Source: Fodinibius sediminis
Lineage (GTDB): Bacteria > Bacteroidota > Rhodothermia > Balneolales > Balneolaceae
NCBI RefSeq assembly: GCF_900182555.1
Contig: NZ_FXTH01000002.1
Coordinates: forward strand, 62,001 to 126,000
Direction of reading: 5' to 3'
DNA length: 64,000 bases
Positions 25,962-35,763 of this stretch are shown in pieces (position 1 is the stretch's first letter; each line of letters opens with the position of its first letter). The notes under the pieces were generated by a model. That model was not told the origin of the DNA. It saw only the letters and a list, made by a program, of their open reading frames with translations, and did not search any database. A program made the position numbers and the translations under genes.

Positions 25962-26537
25962 ATGCGAATGATGAGCAGTAAACAGAAATTGAGGCTGGTG
26001 CTACTCTTAGGGGGCTTTTTGCTGGCACTGTCCGTCGAAGGAATTGGCCAGGTATACATGACAAAAAATGGTCATGCCGAGTTTAAATCATCCGTCCCAC
26101 TGCACTCCTTCACCGGGCATTCCGATAAGCTGGTAGGTAAAATAAGCCTCTCCGATTCAACCGTTGACTTCTACGTGGATGTCCATACCCTGAAAACCGG
26201 TATCCGGAAACGGGATGAAGACATGCTTGAGACCCTTCAGGCTGATCAATATCCCTTTGCAGAATTTTTTGGGAAGCTGGCCTCGCCTTTTGATTCCTCT
26301 TCCTCCGACGCACAGGATGTCACGGTCCGGGGGGATTTCAGCATGCACGGAATAAGCAGAAAGCTAAGTGTCGACGGTACACTCCAAAAAACGGACAAGG
26401 GCCTCAAAGTCGACGCATCGTGGACCATCAATATGGAAAATTATAACATCGAACCCCCGGGCATTCTGTTCTACCGGGTCAGTGAGAAGATCCCTATTTC
26501 GATCTCTGCCACCCTGGCCTCTCAACCATCAAAATAA
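25962..26537 (+). CDS. YceI-family periplasmic lipid-binding protein
   Basis: 191 residues. A signal peptide (about residues 1-30, LVLLLGGFLLALSVEGIGQ) is followed by the YceI lipocalin-like barrel: AEFKSSVPLHSFTGHSDKLV, DFYVDVHTLKTGIRKRDEDM, LQADQYPFAEFFGKL, then GDFSMHGISRKLSVDGTLQ. Known structures of the family bind isoprenoid or fatty-acid-like ligands in the periplasm. Starting two nt after the cytochrome stop, it is probably co-translated with it. A polyisoprenoid or quinone-like ligand next to a haem lipoprotein would fit electron transfer, but the ligand is not shown by sequence. Confidence 0.85.
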   Translation: MRMMSSKQKLRLVLLLGGFLLALSVEGIGQVYMTKNGHAEFKSSVPLHSFTGHSDKLVGKISLSDSTVDFYVDVHTLKTGIRKRDEDMLETLQADQYPFAEFFGKLASPFDSSSSDAQDVTVRGDFSMHGISRKLSVDGTLQKTDKGLKVDASWTINMENYNIEPPGILFYRVSEKIPISISATLASQPSK

Positions 26538-26550
26538 CTGTGGTGTCATC

Positions 26551-27396
26551 ATGCGATTATCTAAAGCTTTTTACATTGTTATTCTGCTCCAGCTTATAGC
26601 TGTCACCGGCTTGCAGGCACAAATGCAACGACAGCGGGTTGCCGTTGCATCCACCGTTGATGACGCGTTCTGGACTCCCACCCTGATCACTCAACCGACA
26701 ACCGAACACATTCCTGCCCGTAATCTCAATGTTACCATCATGCATAGCTTCGGGATCGCCACAACCGACGCCATAAGCAACTTTTTCGGTTTTGATAATG
26801 TCCAGAATGTACGTCTCGGCCTTGACATGGGATTGACGAACCGCTGGTCCGTCGGCATCGGACGCTCATCACAGCTCAACGTTGTCGATATCAGGACCAA
26901 ATACGCCCTTTTCCAACAGGATTCCCTGAAAAAAATGCCGGTGAGCATCTCCTTGCAGGGAGATTTAGGCATTATCACCCAGGAAAACAGGCAACCCCTG
27001 TCCGATGATGTCAGCATAGCATCCTCGTTAATTTTTTCTCGAAAATTCAGCAAGCGCTTCAGCCTCCAGATTCTCCCCACCTATGCTCATTTCAACCGGT
27101 ATAATGCCATTGGAAGCCAGAATTTATTCGCTCTGGGGATGGGAATGGCCATTCATTTGTCCAAACGCTATGCACTTACCGCCGAATATTACCCCGTATT
27201 GGGAGAACACCTCCCAGGAACCAAGAATGCGTTCTCCCTGGGCATGAACATCCAGACCGGCGGGCATGTCTTTCAGCTTTTCTTTACCTCTACAGAGTGG
27301 CATCTGCAACAATTTGTCATCGCAGACAATGATCAACAATTCTGGGCCGGCGACTTCCGATTTGGCTTCAACGTCAATCGCATCTTTGGGCTGTAG
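26551..27396 (+). CDS. DUF5777-type outer-membrane beta-barrel protein
   Basis: 281 residues from ATG 26551; the frame is open further upstream but that part overlaps yceI and is not the start. The signal peptide is LSKAFYIVILLQLIAVTGLQ ending near AQ. The rest alternates short amphipathic strands with glycines: NLNVTIMHSFGIATTDAISN, VRLGLDMGLTNRWSVGIGRS, MPVSISLQGDLGIITQEN, finishing in GDFRFGFNVNRIFGL with a terminal aromatic-Gly-Leu pattern of outer-membrane barrels. This matches DUF5777 proteins, which in Bacteroidota occur with YceI and c-type cytochromes. Function unknown. It is the last gene of the operon. Confidence 0.75.
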   Translation: MRLSKAFYIVILLQLIAVTGLQAQMQRQRVAVASTVDDAFWTPTLITQPTTEHIPARNLNVTIMHSFGIATTDAISNFFGFDNVQNVRLGLDMGLTNRWSVGIGRSSQLNVVDIRTKYALFQQDSLKKMPVSISLQGDLGIITQENRQPLSDDVSIASSLIFSRKFSKRFSLQILPTYAHFNRYNAIGSQNLFALGMGMAIHLSKRYALTAEYYPVLGEHLPGTKNAFSLGMNIQTGGHVFQLFFTSTEWHLQQFVIADNDQQFWAGDFRFGFNVNRIFGL

Positions 27397-27874
27397 TTCG
27401 CTCCATAACTTTTCAAAAACCAGCCCCAAGAACTTGGCCCCGGTTATCCAATTCACCAGGAACAGTTTATTCATTTGCATTATCGTTGTACAAATAATGC
27501 ATCCTCCCATGTCGGTTGGCTCCAGACTGTGTTATTCAACTCATAAACATTATCCAGGTACAGCCCTGTATCTTAGCATATTTTTTATATATAACCGTAT
27601 CCAATACATTGACTTAAATAGTAACTTTCTTTATATAGGGGCTGTGGCTTTTCAAAAGCGGTAAATCATGCAACTGGATTAGGGGAATAAGATAAAATTC
27701 CGTTTGCAGATGAAATGGAAGACGTGGAATTGCAGTAACGTTGCTTGAGATCAGTGTGGTACTCTTCAATTTTATCAGAGCCCCTGAATTATCGTCTATC
27801 GCATAGCTGCTATGTTCAAAGGTATTTCAAAACATCAGGTTAAAAGGTCGTCGATAAAATAATTACTGTCATAG
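27397..27874. other. intergenic region between DUF5777 operon and kinase/sigma group
   Basis: About 480 bp, AT-rich toward the right, with no credible gene, no strong hairpin plus T-run and no full promoter match. It must contain the promoter for the sigma gene at 27875. Confidence 0.5.
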
Positions 27875-28450
27875 ATGGAAAAATCTGAGGTTACACAGCT
27901 GTTAATCCGTCTAAAAAAGGGAGAAAATAATATTTATGATCAGCTCTACCCCCTCATCTACGAAGAGATGAGGCGATTGGCTTACGTCCAAATGAGCAAG
28001 CAGTCTCCTGACCATACGCTCTCCAAGACGGAACTGGTTCATGAAACCTATCTTAAAATGATTGACCAAACCCAGCTTGATTTCAAGGATAAAAGTCATT
28101 TTTTGGCTATTTCCTCGCGGTGCATGCGTCAAATCCTTATCGATTATGCCCGAAAGAAGCATGCCCAAAAACGGGGAGGCAAGGAAAAAGATGTAACTTT
28201 TATTGACGAGCTTTTTGAAAGGCAGGATCGGAAAGCCGAGGAACTTATAGATATCGATGCAGCTCTGAAAGAACTGGAAAAACTCAATGAACGACTCAGC
28301 AAAGTTGTAGAAATGCGTTTTTTCGGGGAAATGACCATTGAGGAAACAGCCGAAGCACTGGACATTTCAGAAAGTACGGTTAAGAGAGACTGGATGAAAG
28401 CGAGGGGATGGCTCTACAAGGAGCTCAAAGGTCAGTTTGAAGTCAATTAA
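27875..28450 (+). CDS. ECF sigma factor of the kinase-associated type
   Basis: 191 residues with region 2 at about 15-90 (YDQLYPLIYEEMRRLAYVQM, then SKTELVHETYLKMIDQTQLD and FLAISSRCMRQILIDYARKK) and region 4 at about 130-185 (LEKLNERLSKVVEMRFFGEM, then TIEETAEALDISESTVKRDW). The LVHETYLK and DYARKKHAQKRGG stretches are characteristic of the ECF subgroup often encoded beside Ser/Thr kinases, in which phosphorylation rather than an anti-sigma factor is thought to control activity. Two such kinases follow at 28662 and 31091, and there is no anti-sigma gene, which fits that model. The 211-nt gap to the first kinase holds no other gene. Confidence 0.88.
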   Translation: MEKSEVTQLLIRLKKGENNIYDQLYPLIYEEMRRLAYVQMSKQSPDHTLSKTELVHETYLKMIDQTQLDFKDKSHFLAISSRCMRQILIDYARKKHAQKRGGKEKDVTFIDELFERQDRKAEELIDIDAALKELEKLNERLSKVVEMRFFGEMTIEETAEALDISESTVKRDWMKARGWLYKELKGQFEVN

Positions 28451-28661
28451 TTTGAGCTGTTTCATGTTGCTGCTGCGTATATATAGACCGAAGGGGAGCT
28501 ATATGTCTCTGTCCCGATATGCTGAACCGTTTAATCATCAGAATCGCAGTTGCAGCATATCCAACTCCCAACAACCGTTTGGTGATACAAAAAAGTATCT
28601 CCAAGGTCACAGAACTTCCTAAAGGTGATAACGTCTGTCTTAGAAAATAACTCCAACATTC

Positions 28662-31040
28662 ATGACTGATATCAACTGGGACAAAGTTGAAACAATTATT
28701 GATGAGGCGCTTGAGCTGCCTGAAGGCAAACGCAACAGCTTTATTCAACAACAGTGCGAGGGAAATCCGAAACTCAAGGGAGAGGTCACTTCGCTGCTGG
28801 AGTCAATTTTCCATTCCGAAGGATGGCTCGAGAATCCGCAGACATACATGGAGGACTTTTATCATGAAATGTCCTCCGATATCGAGCTTCTCTCCCCCCA
28901 TGACTCCCTGACTGGGCGGGTTATTGGGGCCTACACCATCAAGGAACAGATCGGGGAAGGCGGGATGGGCGCTGTGTACCTGGCTGAACGCACCGATGGC
29001 CAGTTCGAACATCAGGTTGCCATCAAGATTATTCAGCACGGAAAAGCAACCAGGGAAAATATTCAGCGCTTTCGCCGTGAACGCAACATCCTGGCCGGAC
29101 TTAATCATCCTGGAATAGCCAAGCTTTTCGACGGTGGCATTACCGAAGATGGATTTCATTATCTCATCATGGAATATATCGAGGGTACTCCCATCGATGA
29201 GTACTGCCAACAAAACGACTGCACGGTAGAGCAAAAAGTCAGCTTGTTCAAGCAGATTCTCGAAGCAGTCCGTCATGCTCACGAAAACTTGGTCATTCAC
29301 CGGGACCTTAAGCCGAGCAACATCCTGGTCGACCCGGAAGGCAACGCAAAGATTCTTGATTTCGGAATATCCAAGCTGCTGGAAGAGGAAACCTCAGCCG
29401 ATCTTACCCAAACAGGTGCCCGGTTGCTGACACCCAGGTATGCCGCGCCCGAACAGATTACGGAATCGAATATAACGACAGCTACCGACTTATATGCCCT
29501 GGGCATTGTCTTCTATCGGCTGCTCAGCGGCAGCCATCCCTATGAGCTGGACACACTCTCTCGTTATCAAATGGAACAAAAGGTTCTCAAGGAAGCGCCT
29601 CCCAAACCGAGCGACAAGGTATCTTCGCCCGCCTTCAAGAAGCAGCTACGGGGAGATCTCGATGCCATTACTCTGAAAGCAATCCGCAAGGAGGCAGGCC
29701 AGCGATACCGCGTAGCCAATGAATTCTTAGAAGATCTGAATCACTATCAGCAGGGACTGCCGGTATCTGCCCATTCCGATACGCTGAAATATCGCAGCAA
29801 AAAATTCCTGGCACGCCACAAAATAAGCCTTCTCACCGGTATCGGATTCTTACTCCTTCTCATTGGTTTCGGGGCACTTCACACCACGCGTATTACCCAG
29901 GAGCGAAACAGTGCCCGGCTGGAGGCTGAACGGGCGACACAGATAAAAAATCTGTTCAGTGAGATTCTGCAGCAGCAGGATCCCTTTTCACAGCCTGACA
30001 GAGATATTACACTCGCTGAAGTACTGGATCGCGGAACCGGTGATATTCAAAGAGGGCTGGAAGACCAGCCCGAGGTGAAGGCTGAGCTGTTGGGACTGCT
30101 CGGTGAAAACTACATATCACTGGGCGACTTTGACAAGGGGGAAAACCTCCTCCGTGAAGCTCTCGCCCTTTATTCTCCCTCCCAGCCCCAAAGTGCCCAG
30201 CAGACCTATATCAACAATCTGAGTCGCATTGGACGCGTATATGGCCGGACGGGAAGATTTCAACAGGCAGAAGCTGCCTATCTGGAAGCCCTGCAGCTGA
30301 TACAGTATGAATACGGGGAAAATACCAGCTATGCCGCCCCCTTCTATGGATCGCTGGCATCCGTCTACCGGGAGCAGGGGAAACTCCTCAAGACAGAGGA
30401 ATACTACAAGAGGGCGATTGAACTGGCCGACTCGACCCATAAACTGTCGCTGGCAACTTCACTGGGAAATCTGGCCATTGCCTACCGCGACCAGCAAAAA
30501 TATGACAAGGCCGTCAAGCTGCACAAACAGAGTATCAAGCTTGAACATGAAGTCCACGACAGCCTGCATCCCGATATTGCAAGCGGTTACAATCACCTCG
30601 CCTTCACCTACCAGCAGATGGGGAATTACCCCAAAGCCGACTCGCTGCATCAAATAGCGTTGGGCATGCGTCGCAAACTATTTCCCCCCGACCATCATCA
30701 TATTGCCTCCTCCCTTGTCCGACTGGGACTATTGAAAATCAAGCAACTGCACACCCGCGAAGCCGAAAATCTGCTGGAGGAAGGGTATCAGATTCTCCGG
30801 GATAAGCTTCCCAACGACCACTGGCAGGTCATCAGCGCAAAAGGAGGACTAGCCGTCAGCCGGGCCATGCAGGGTGAATTTGAAAAGAATGTACCCATCG
30901 TAGAGGAGGCCTATGAAAAATTCTGTGACAAGTTTGGAGAAGACGACTGGCGTAGCCTTGAAGCGGCCTCGGCCCTGTCCAACCTGTTCCAAATATGGGG
31001 AAAACCGGATAAAGCCCGATTCTACTCGGCAAAACACTAA
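28662..31040 (+). CDS. transmembrane Ser/Thr protein kinase with C-terminal TPRs
   Basis: 792 residues. An N-terminal alpha-helical region of about 90 residues (WDKVETIIDEALELPEGKRN then LLESIFHSEGWLENP) precedes a complete Hanks-type kinase: glycine loop GEGGMGAVYLAER (98-110), VAIK Lys122, catalytic loop HRDLKPSN with Asp215, DFG 233-235 and APE 262-264. All catalytic residues are intact. One membrane helix lies at about 388-407 (ISLLTGIGFLLLLIGFGALH). The extracytoplasmic part is a TPR array, for example FQQAEAAYLEALQLIQYEYG and YDKAVKLHKQSIKLEHEVHD. It probably senses an outside protein or stress and phosphorylates a cytoplasmic target, perhaps the adjacent sigma factor (inference). Confidence 0.9.
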   Translation: MTDINWDKVETIIDEALELPEGKRNSFIQQQCEGNPKLKGEVTSLLESIFHSEGWLENPQTYMEDFYHEMSSDIELLSPHDSLTGRVIGAYTIKEQIGEGGMGAVYLAERTDGQFEHQVAIKIIQHGKATRENIQRFRRERNILAGLNHPGIAKLFDGGITEDGFHYLIMEYIEGTPIDEYCQQNDCTVEQKVSLFKQILEAVRHAHENLVIHRDLKPSNILVDPEGNAKILDFGISKLLEEETSADLTQTGARLLTPRYAAPEQITESNITTATDLYALGIVFYRLLSGSHPYELDTLSRYQMEQKVLKEAPPKPSDKVSSPAFKKQLRGDLDAITLKAIRKEAGQRYRVANEFLEDLNHYQQGLPVSAHSDTLKYRSKKFLARHKISLLTGIGFLLLLIGFGALHTTRITQERNSARLEAERATQIKNLFSEILQQQDPFSQPDRDITLAEVLDRGTGDIQRGLEDQPEVKAELLGLLGENYISLGDFDKGENLLREALALYSPSQPQSAQQTYINNLSRIGRVYGRTGRFQQAEAAYLEALQLIQYEYGENTSYAAPFYGSLASVYREQGKLLKTEEYYKRAIELADSTHKLSLATSLGNLAIAYRDQQKYDKAVKLHKQSIKLEHEVHDSLHPDIASGYNHLAFTYQQMGNYPKADSLHQIALGMRRKLFPPDHHHIASSLVRLGLLKIKQLHTREAENLLEEGYQILRDKLPNDHWQVISAKGGLAVSRAMQGEFEKNVPIVEEAYEKFCDKFGEDDWRSLEAASALSNLFQIWGKPDKARFYSAKH

Positions 31041-31090
31041 CTCGCACCAGCACTGGAAAAAACGACGCTGGCTTCGGAAACGGTTAGGAG

Positions 31091-33856
31091 ATGAATCACA
31101 ATCACTGGGATAGAATAGAATCCATCATTGACCAGGTGCTTACCCTCCCTGAGCACAGGCAGCAAGCTTATATTGAACAGGCCTGCGAAGGGAATGAAGA
31201 ACTCAAGGGAGAAATAACCCTGCTTCTTGAATCAATTTTTGACTCCAAAGGATGGCTTGAAAATCCGGGGGAATTTAAGGAAAGCCTATACGAAGATATT
31301 GCAAATGAACAGGCCTCCCTCTCGGATTCAGCAACTCTGCTCGGCTATACCATTGGAGCCTATACCCTGGAAGAACTACTGGGAGAAGGCGGCATGGGGG
31401 CTGTCTACCTGGCCCGCCGCTCAGACGGAGCCTTTGAGCACCAGGTTGCTGTCAAGGTTATCCGCGAGGGACGAGCTTCCGAGACCAACATTCGCCGTTT
31501 TCAGCAAGAACGTAACATCCTGGCGGGACTCAACCATCCGGGCATAGCCAAGCTTTTTGACGGCGGAGTCACCGACGACGGCTTCCCCTACTTTGTCATG
31601 GAATATGTGGATGGGGTCCCGATTGACCAATACTGTCAAAAGCGTAACCTTTCGCTCAATCACAGGATAGCCCTTTTTACAGATGTGCTGAAGGCGGTTC
31701 GCCATGCTCATGAAAACCTGGTAATCCATCGCGATCTCAAACCCGATAATATTCTCATCAACACCAGTGGAGAGGTTAAAATACTGGATTTCGGTATCTC
31801 CAAACTGTTGGTTGATAACGATAATTCCATCTCGCTGACTCAAACCAGAAACCGCATTCTTACTCCCCGCTACGCGGCCCCGGAACAGATTAGACAACAA
31901 GCCGTCACCACAGCCACCGACATCTATGCCCTCGGTGTCGTCTTGTACCGGTTGCTGTGGCAGTCCTATCCCTACAACATAGACAGTGCATCGCAGTATC
32001 AGCTGGAGCAATGCATCGTAAAGAAGCCCCCCCAGCCTCCCAGCGCGAATGCTCAGCCAGAAGATCCCCGGCAGATAAAACAGATTAAGGGTGATCTCGA
32101 TGCCATAGCGTTGAAAGCAATACGCAAAGAACCCGAGGAACGGTATCGGGGCATCAGTGAGTTCATCGAGGACCTGCACCGCCTCGAACAGGGCCTTCCG
32201 GTATCGGCCCGGGAGGGATCGTCGCTCTACCAGGTAAAAAAAATCCTTTCACGCCATAAAAAAGGCATGTCCATGGCGGCCGGTGGAATGGCACTCCTGC
32301 TTGCGCTCATCGGTTTTTATACCCAGCGGATTGCGGAGGAGCGAAACCAAGCGCAGCTGGAGGCCGCCAAGGCGAGGGAGACCAAAGACTTCATGCTCAA
32401 TATTTTCAACCAGACCAACCCGGCCCGGGAGTCCTATTCCGGCAATGATATTTCGGCCAAATCATTGCTTGTCAGTGGAATAGATAAAGTGGAAAACAAT
32501 CTGTCGGATCAGCCTGCCACCTACATTGAACTGCTGGTGTCCATAGGTGATGCCCTCGAGAATATCTCGGCGTATGAATCCAGCGAACAAGCATATACCA
32601 AGGCCCTGAACAAAAGCAGGAATTATTATGGGAAAAACGCCCCGAAAACCGCCGCTGTTCTATCAGACATGGCTACCCTGGAACGCATTCGCGGCAACCA
32701 GCAACAGGCAGAATCCCTGATTGTGCGAGCCCTTAATATGGTGGAACAAAACCAGGAGGGACCTTCACTCGACTTTGCCCACAAATATGCCATCTACGGA
32801 CAAATAAAGGCGTTTCAGGCCGAATATGACAGCGCTCAAACACTTTATTACAAAGCCGACCATCACTATACCGCTTCGGGCAACAGCCAGTCAGTGCACC
32901 GTTATACCACCCTGGACAACCTGGCAGAAGTGGAGATCAGGCTGGGTGAATATGCCCAGGCAGAGGAACACTTGCTTGAGGTACACCGGTTTTACGAAGA
33001 GTTCTACCAGCAGCCACATTACAACATCACCCAGACCCTGTCATCCCTGGGTGGCCTTTATGCTCATATGGGGAAATACCAGAAGTCCAATCAGTACCTC
33101 CAAAAGAGTATAGACGTCAAAACTACCCTTTTGGGTCCCGACCATATTGCTCTGGCCACCACCTATGATGCCTTATCAGTCAATTACCGCGAGCTTAACG
33201 AACTGGATAAAGCCGAAGAGTTTGCAAGCAGGAGCTTATCACTCAAAAAGACGGTACATGGAAAAAAAAGCCTGCCCTATTCCTACTCCCTCAATAACCT
33301 GGGCCTTGTCTTCCTTGACCGAAAAGAGTATGACAGGGCACAGGCCAGCTACGAGGAGACCATCAGTATCAAGGAGTCCCTGCTGGAACCGGACCACCCC
33401 TCGCTGGGGGTAGCCTACTACAATTATGCGTCGGTGTTGCAGGATATCGGTGACCTGGAAGAAGCCAAGTCCTACTTTGAAAGAACACTGGCTATCGATA
33501 AGGAAGCCTATAGTCCCGAGCACTATGGAGTGGCCATTGACTATAATGCCCTCGCCTCTGTTCTTACAGAATTGGGCAGCTTGAGCAGGGCCGATTCTTT
33601 GTTCTCCCTCTCGGGGGCTATCTATTCAAAAGAACTACCGTCAGATCACTACCGGATAGCTCAAAATCTTGTTGAACACGCCAAACTTCAATTTATTCAA
33701 CAAAAATACGAACAGGTACAACAGAAACTGGAGAAAGCCATCTCCATCTACAAGGTCTCATTCAAGGACACGGACCCCCGTATCAGGGAAGCAAAATCGC
33801 TTCTAGCCAGATCCAGGAAGCAATACCAGCAGGATTCCAAGTCAACATTGAACTGA
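31091..33856 (+). CDS. second transmembrane Ser/Thr kinase with C-terminal TPRs, paralogue of upstream gene
   Basis: 921 residues. It is collinear with the preceding kinase without gaps over about the first 240 residues: helical N-terminus (WDRIESIIDQVLTLPEHRQQ), glycine loop GEGGMGAVYLARR (98-110), Lys122, HRDLKPDN with Asp215, and DFG 233-235. The membrane helix is at about 388-408. The TPR half is about 130 residues longer than in the neighbour and differs strongly in sequence (for example YAQAEEHLLEVHRFYEEFYQ and YDRAQASYEETISIKESLLE), so the kinase parts have been kept similar while the sensor parts diverged. ATG 31091 directly follows TTAGGAG, too close for an ideal ribosome site. The gap to the first kinase is 50 nt, indicating tandem duplication in one operon. 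Confidence 0.9.
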   Translation: MNHNHWDRIESIIDQVLTLPEHRQQAYIEQACEGNEELKGEITLLLESIFDSKGWLENPGEFKESLYEDIANEQASLSDSATLLGYTIGAYTLEELLGEGGMGAVYLARRSDGAFEHQVAVKVIREGRASETNIRRFQQERNILAGLNHPGIAKLFDGGVTDDGFPYFVMEYVDGVPIDQYCQKRNLSLNHRIALFTDVLKAVRHAHENLVIHRDLKPDNILINTSGEVKILDFGISKLLVDNDNSISLTQTRNRILTPRYAAPEQIRQQAVTTATDIYALGVVLYRLLWQSYPYNIDSASQYQLEQCIVKKPPQPPSANAQPEDPRQIKQIKGDLDAIALKAIRKEPEERYRGISEFIEDLHRLEQGLPVSAREGSSLYQVKKILSRHKKGMSMAAGGMALLLALIGFYTQRIAEERNQAQLEAAKARETKDFMLNIFNQTNPARESYSGNDISAKSLLVSGIDKVENNLSDQPATYIELLVSIGDALENISAYESSEQAYTKALNKSRNYYGKNAPKTAAVLSDMATLERIRGNQQQAESLIVRALNMVEQNQEGPSLDFAHKYAIYGQIKAFQAEYDSAQTLYYKADHHYTASGNSQSVHRYTTLDNLAEVEIRLGEYAQAEEHLLEVHRFYEEFYQQPHYNITQTLSSLGGLYAHMGKYQKSNQYLQKSIDVKTTLLGPDHIALATTYDALSVNYRELNELDKAEEFASRSLSLKKTVHGKKSLPYSYSLNNLGLVFLDRKEYDRAQASYEETISIKESLLEPDHPSLGVAYYNYASVLQDIGDLEEAKSYFERTLAIDKEAYSPEHYGVAIDYNALASVLTELGSLSRADSLFSLSGAIYSKELPSDHYRIAQNLVEHAKLQFIQQKYEQVQQKLEKAISIYKVSFKDTDPRIREAKSLLARSRKQYQQDSKSTLN

Positions 33857-34106
33857 CCGTCACCGGGATTCCAGCCACCTTCATTTTTTTCATTCCAGAA
33901 GCAGCCTGCGGATCCAATTACTAAAGCAGAAATTACCTGAACATAACTTTTTAAGGATGTAAGCGCATACCCATTCTGATAGGTATGTATTTTTATCCCC
34001 CCTCCCACTTTGACGATAAGAATGCTTATACTTTTGTTTTGACGGACTTCTGAACAGATAATGTCTTGTCCATATACCCCGCTAACAAAATAAACCGGCT
34101 ATTCCC

Positions 34107-35705
34107 ATGGCTAAAAGCACACTCCCAAGAAGCACAAACGGACTCGGGTACCTGAACCTTGAAGATAATGTGGATTCCATTTGGAACCTTAGTCCACCGG
34201 AACTCTATGAAGAGGCCATAAGAAATGGAGAAGCGATACTAACCGGTGACTATGTACTCCGCGTGATGACAGGGAAATACACCGGCCGATCCCCGGCCGA
34301 CAGATTTATTGTAGATCAACCATCGATCCATGATGACATTGACTGGGGCAGCATCAATCAACCCATCACCGAAGAAGTCTTTGAACATCTTTTTTCAGAA
34401 GTAACAGCCTACCTTTGCAACAGGAAGCTGTATGTCAAAGATTGTTATGCCGGTGCTGACGAGAAGTACCAGCTCAATGTCCGGGTTGTCAGCGAAGCAG
34501 CCTACCACAGCTTGTTTGCCCATAACATGTTTGTCCGGCCTTCCGAGGAGGCTTTGAAAAATCATATTCCTGATTTTACGGTCCTGGCTGCCCCTCATTT
34601 TAAAGCTGATCCTTCCCGGGACGGCACCTCAAGCGAAGCATTCATCCTCATTAATTTTGAAAAGAAACTTATCCTCATCGGCGGCACCCTCTATTCCGGG
34701 GAAGTGAAGAAGGGGATCTTTTACGTAATGAATTATCTGCTCCCCCAGCAGCAGGTAATGGCCATGCACTGCTCTGCCAACACCAATGACGAAGGTAACG
34801 CCGCTCTGTTCTTCGGGCTCTCCGGCACCGGAAAAACAACGCTGTCTTCCGATGAGAGTCGCATTCTCATCGGCGATGATGAACACGGCTGGAGTGAAGA
34901 TGGCATATTTAATATCGAGGGCGGATGCTATGCCAAAACGATAAACTTGTCTGCCGAGAACGAACCACTCATTTACGCCACTACAAAAATACCGGGCACC
35001 ATCCTGGAAAATGTAGCATTGGATGAGGACCGCCGGCCCGATTTTACAGATGTAAGCCTGACCCAAAACACTCGCTGTGCCTATCCCATTCACTATATCC
35101 CCAATGCTTCTGACGACGGAACCGGCCATCATCCCTCAAACGTTATCTTTCTGACCTGCGATGCCTTTGGCGTTCTGCCCCCCATTTCCCGCTTGACGCC
35201 CGAACAGGCCATGTATCATTTCATAAGCGGCTATACGGCTAAAATCGCCGGAACAGAACGAGGAGTCGCCGCCCCCAAGGCTACCTTTTCCGCCTGTTTT
35301 GGGGCTCCATTCATGCCACTGCACCCGGTGCGTTACGCTACATTGCTGGCTGATAAATTACGACAGCATAACACCTCGGTCTGGTTCCTGAATACAGGCT
35401 GGACCGGCGGCCCCCATGGCGTTGGACGGCGCATGAGTTTGCCTGACACCCGCCGGATATTATCGGAGGTTCTCAGCGGAAATATTGAAAAGACCACTTT
35501 CAAAAAAGACCCCATATTTGGTCTGTCGATCCCTGTTGAAGTGCAGGGCGTTCCCGGTGACATCCTGGATCCGCGCAACAGCTGGGATAATTCAGCAGCC
35601 TACAACCGAAAAGCGAATCAGCTTGCATCAATGTTTGCCGAAAATTTTGCCCAATATGAACAAGAGGTGAGTAAGAACATTACAGAGGCGGGGCCAAAAA
35701 TCTGA
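34107..35705 (+). CDS. pckA: phosphoenolpyruvate carboxykinase (ATP)
   Basis: Catalyses oxaloacetate + ATP to phosphoenolpyruvate + ADP + CO2, the entry step of gluconeogenesis. 532 residues, normal for the ATP-dependent type. The early substrate-binding RVMTGKYTGRSPADRFIVD is followed by the P-loop FGLSGTGKTTLSSD (near residue 240), the metal-binding LIGDDEHGWSEDGIFNIEGG and the adenine-binding NTGWTGGPHGVGRRMSL region. The gene is monocistronic: it is preceded by a 250-bp gap containing TACTTTTG at 34029-34036, a full match to the Bacteroidota -7 box but with no properly spaced -33 box, and it converges with prfA. Confidence 0.96.
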   Translation: MAKSTLPRSTNGLGYLNLEDNVDSIWNLSPPELYEEAIRNGEAILTGDYVLRVMTGKYTGRSPADRFIVDQPSIHDDIDWGSINQPITEEVFEHLFSEVTAYLCNRKLYVKDCYAGADEKYQLNVRVVSEAAYHSLFAHNMFVRPSEEALKNHIPDFTVLAAPHFKADPSRDGTSSEAFILINFEKKLILIGGTLYSGEVKKGIFYVMNYLLPQQQVMAMHCSANTNDEGNAALFFGLSGTGKTTLSSDESRILIGDDEHGWSEDGIFNIEGGCYAKTINLSAENEPLIYATTKIPGTILENVALDEDRRPDFTDVSLTQNTRCAYPIHYIPNASDDGTGHHPSNVIFLTCDAFGVLPPISRLTPEQAMYHFISGYTAKIAGTERGVAAPKATFSACFGAPFMPLHPVRYATLLADKLRQHNTSVWFLNTGWTGGPHGVGRRMSLPDTRRILSEVLSGNIEKTTFKKDPIFGLSIPVEVQGVPGDILDPRNSWDNSAAYNRKANQLASMFAENFAQYEQEVSKNITEAGPKI

Positions 35706-35763
35706 TGCCGTGAGCCCGGCCATTATTTCGGAGGTGCCTGCAAGGCGTGAGTCCGGGAAACAG

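Noticed and set aside
33857-34106. Small gene between the second kinase and pckA
   Set aside because: The open frame on the minus strand overlaps the kinase end and lacks a start signal; the region looks like a plain promoter gap.
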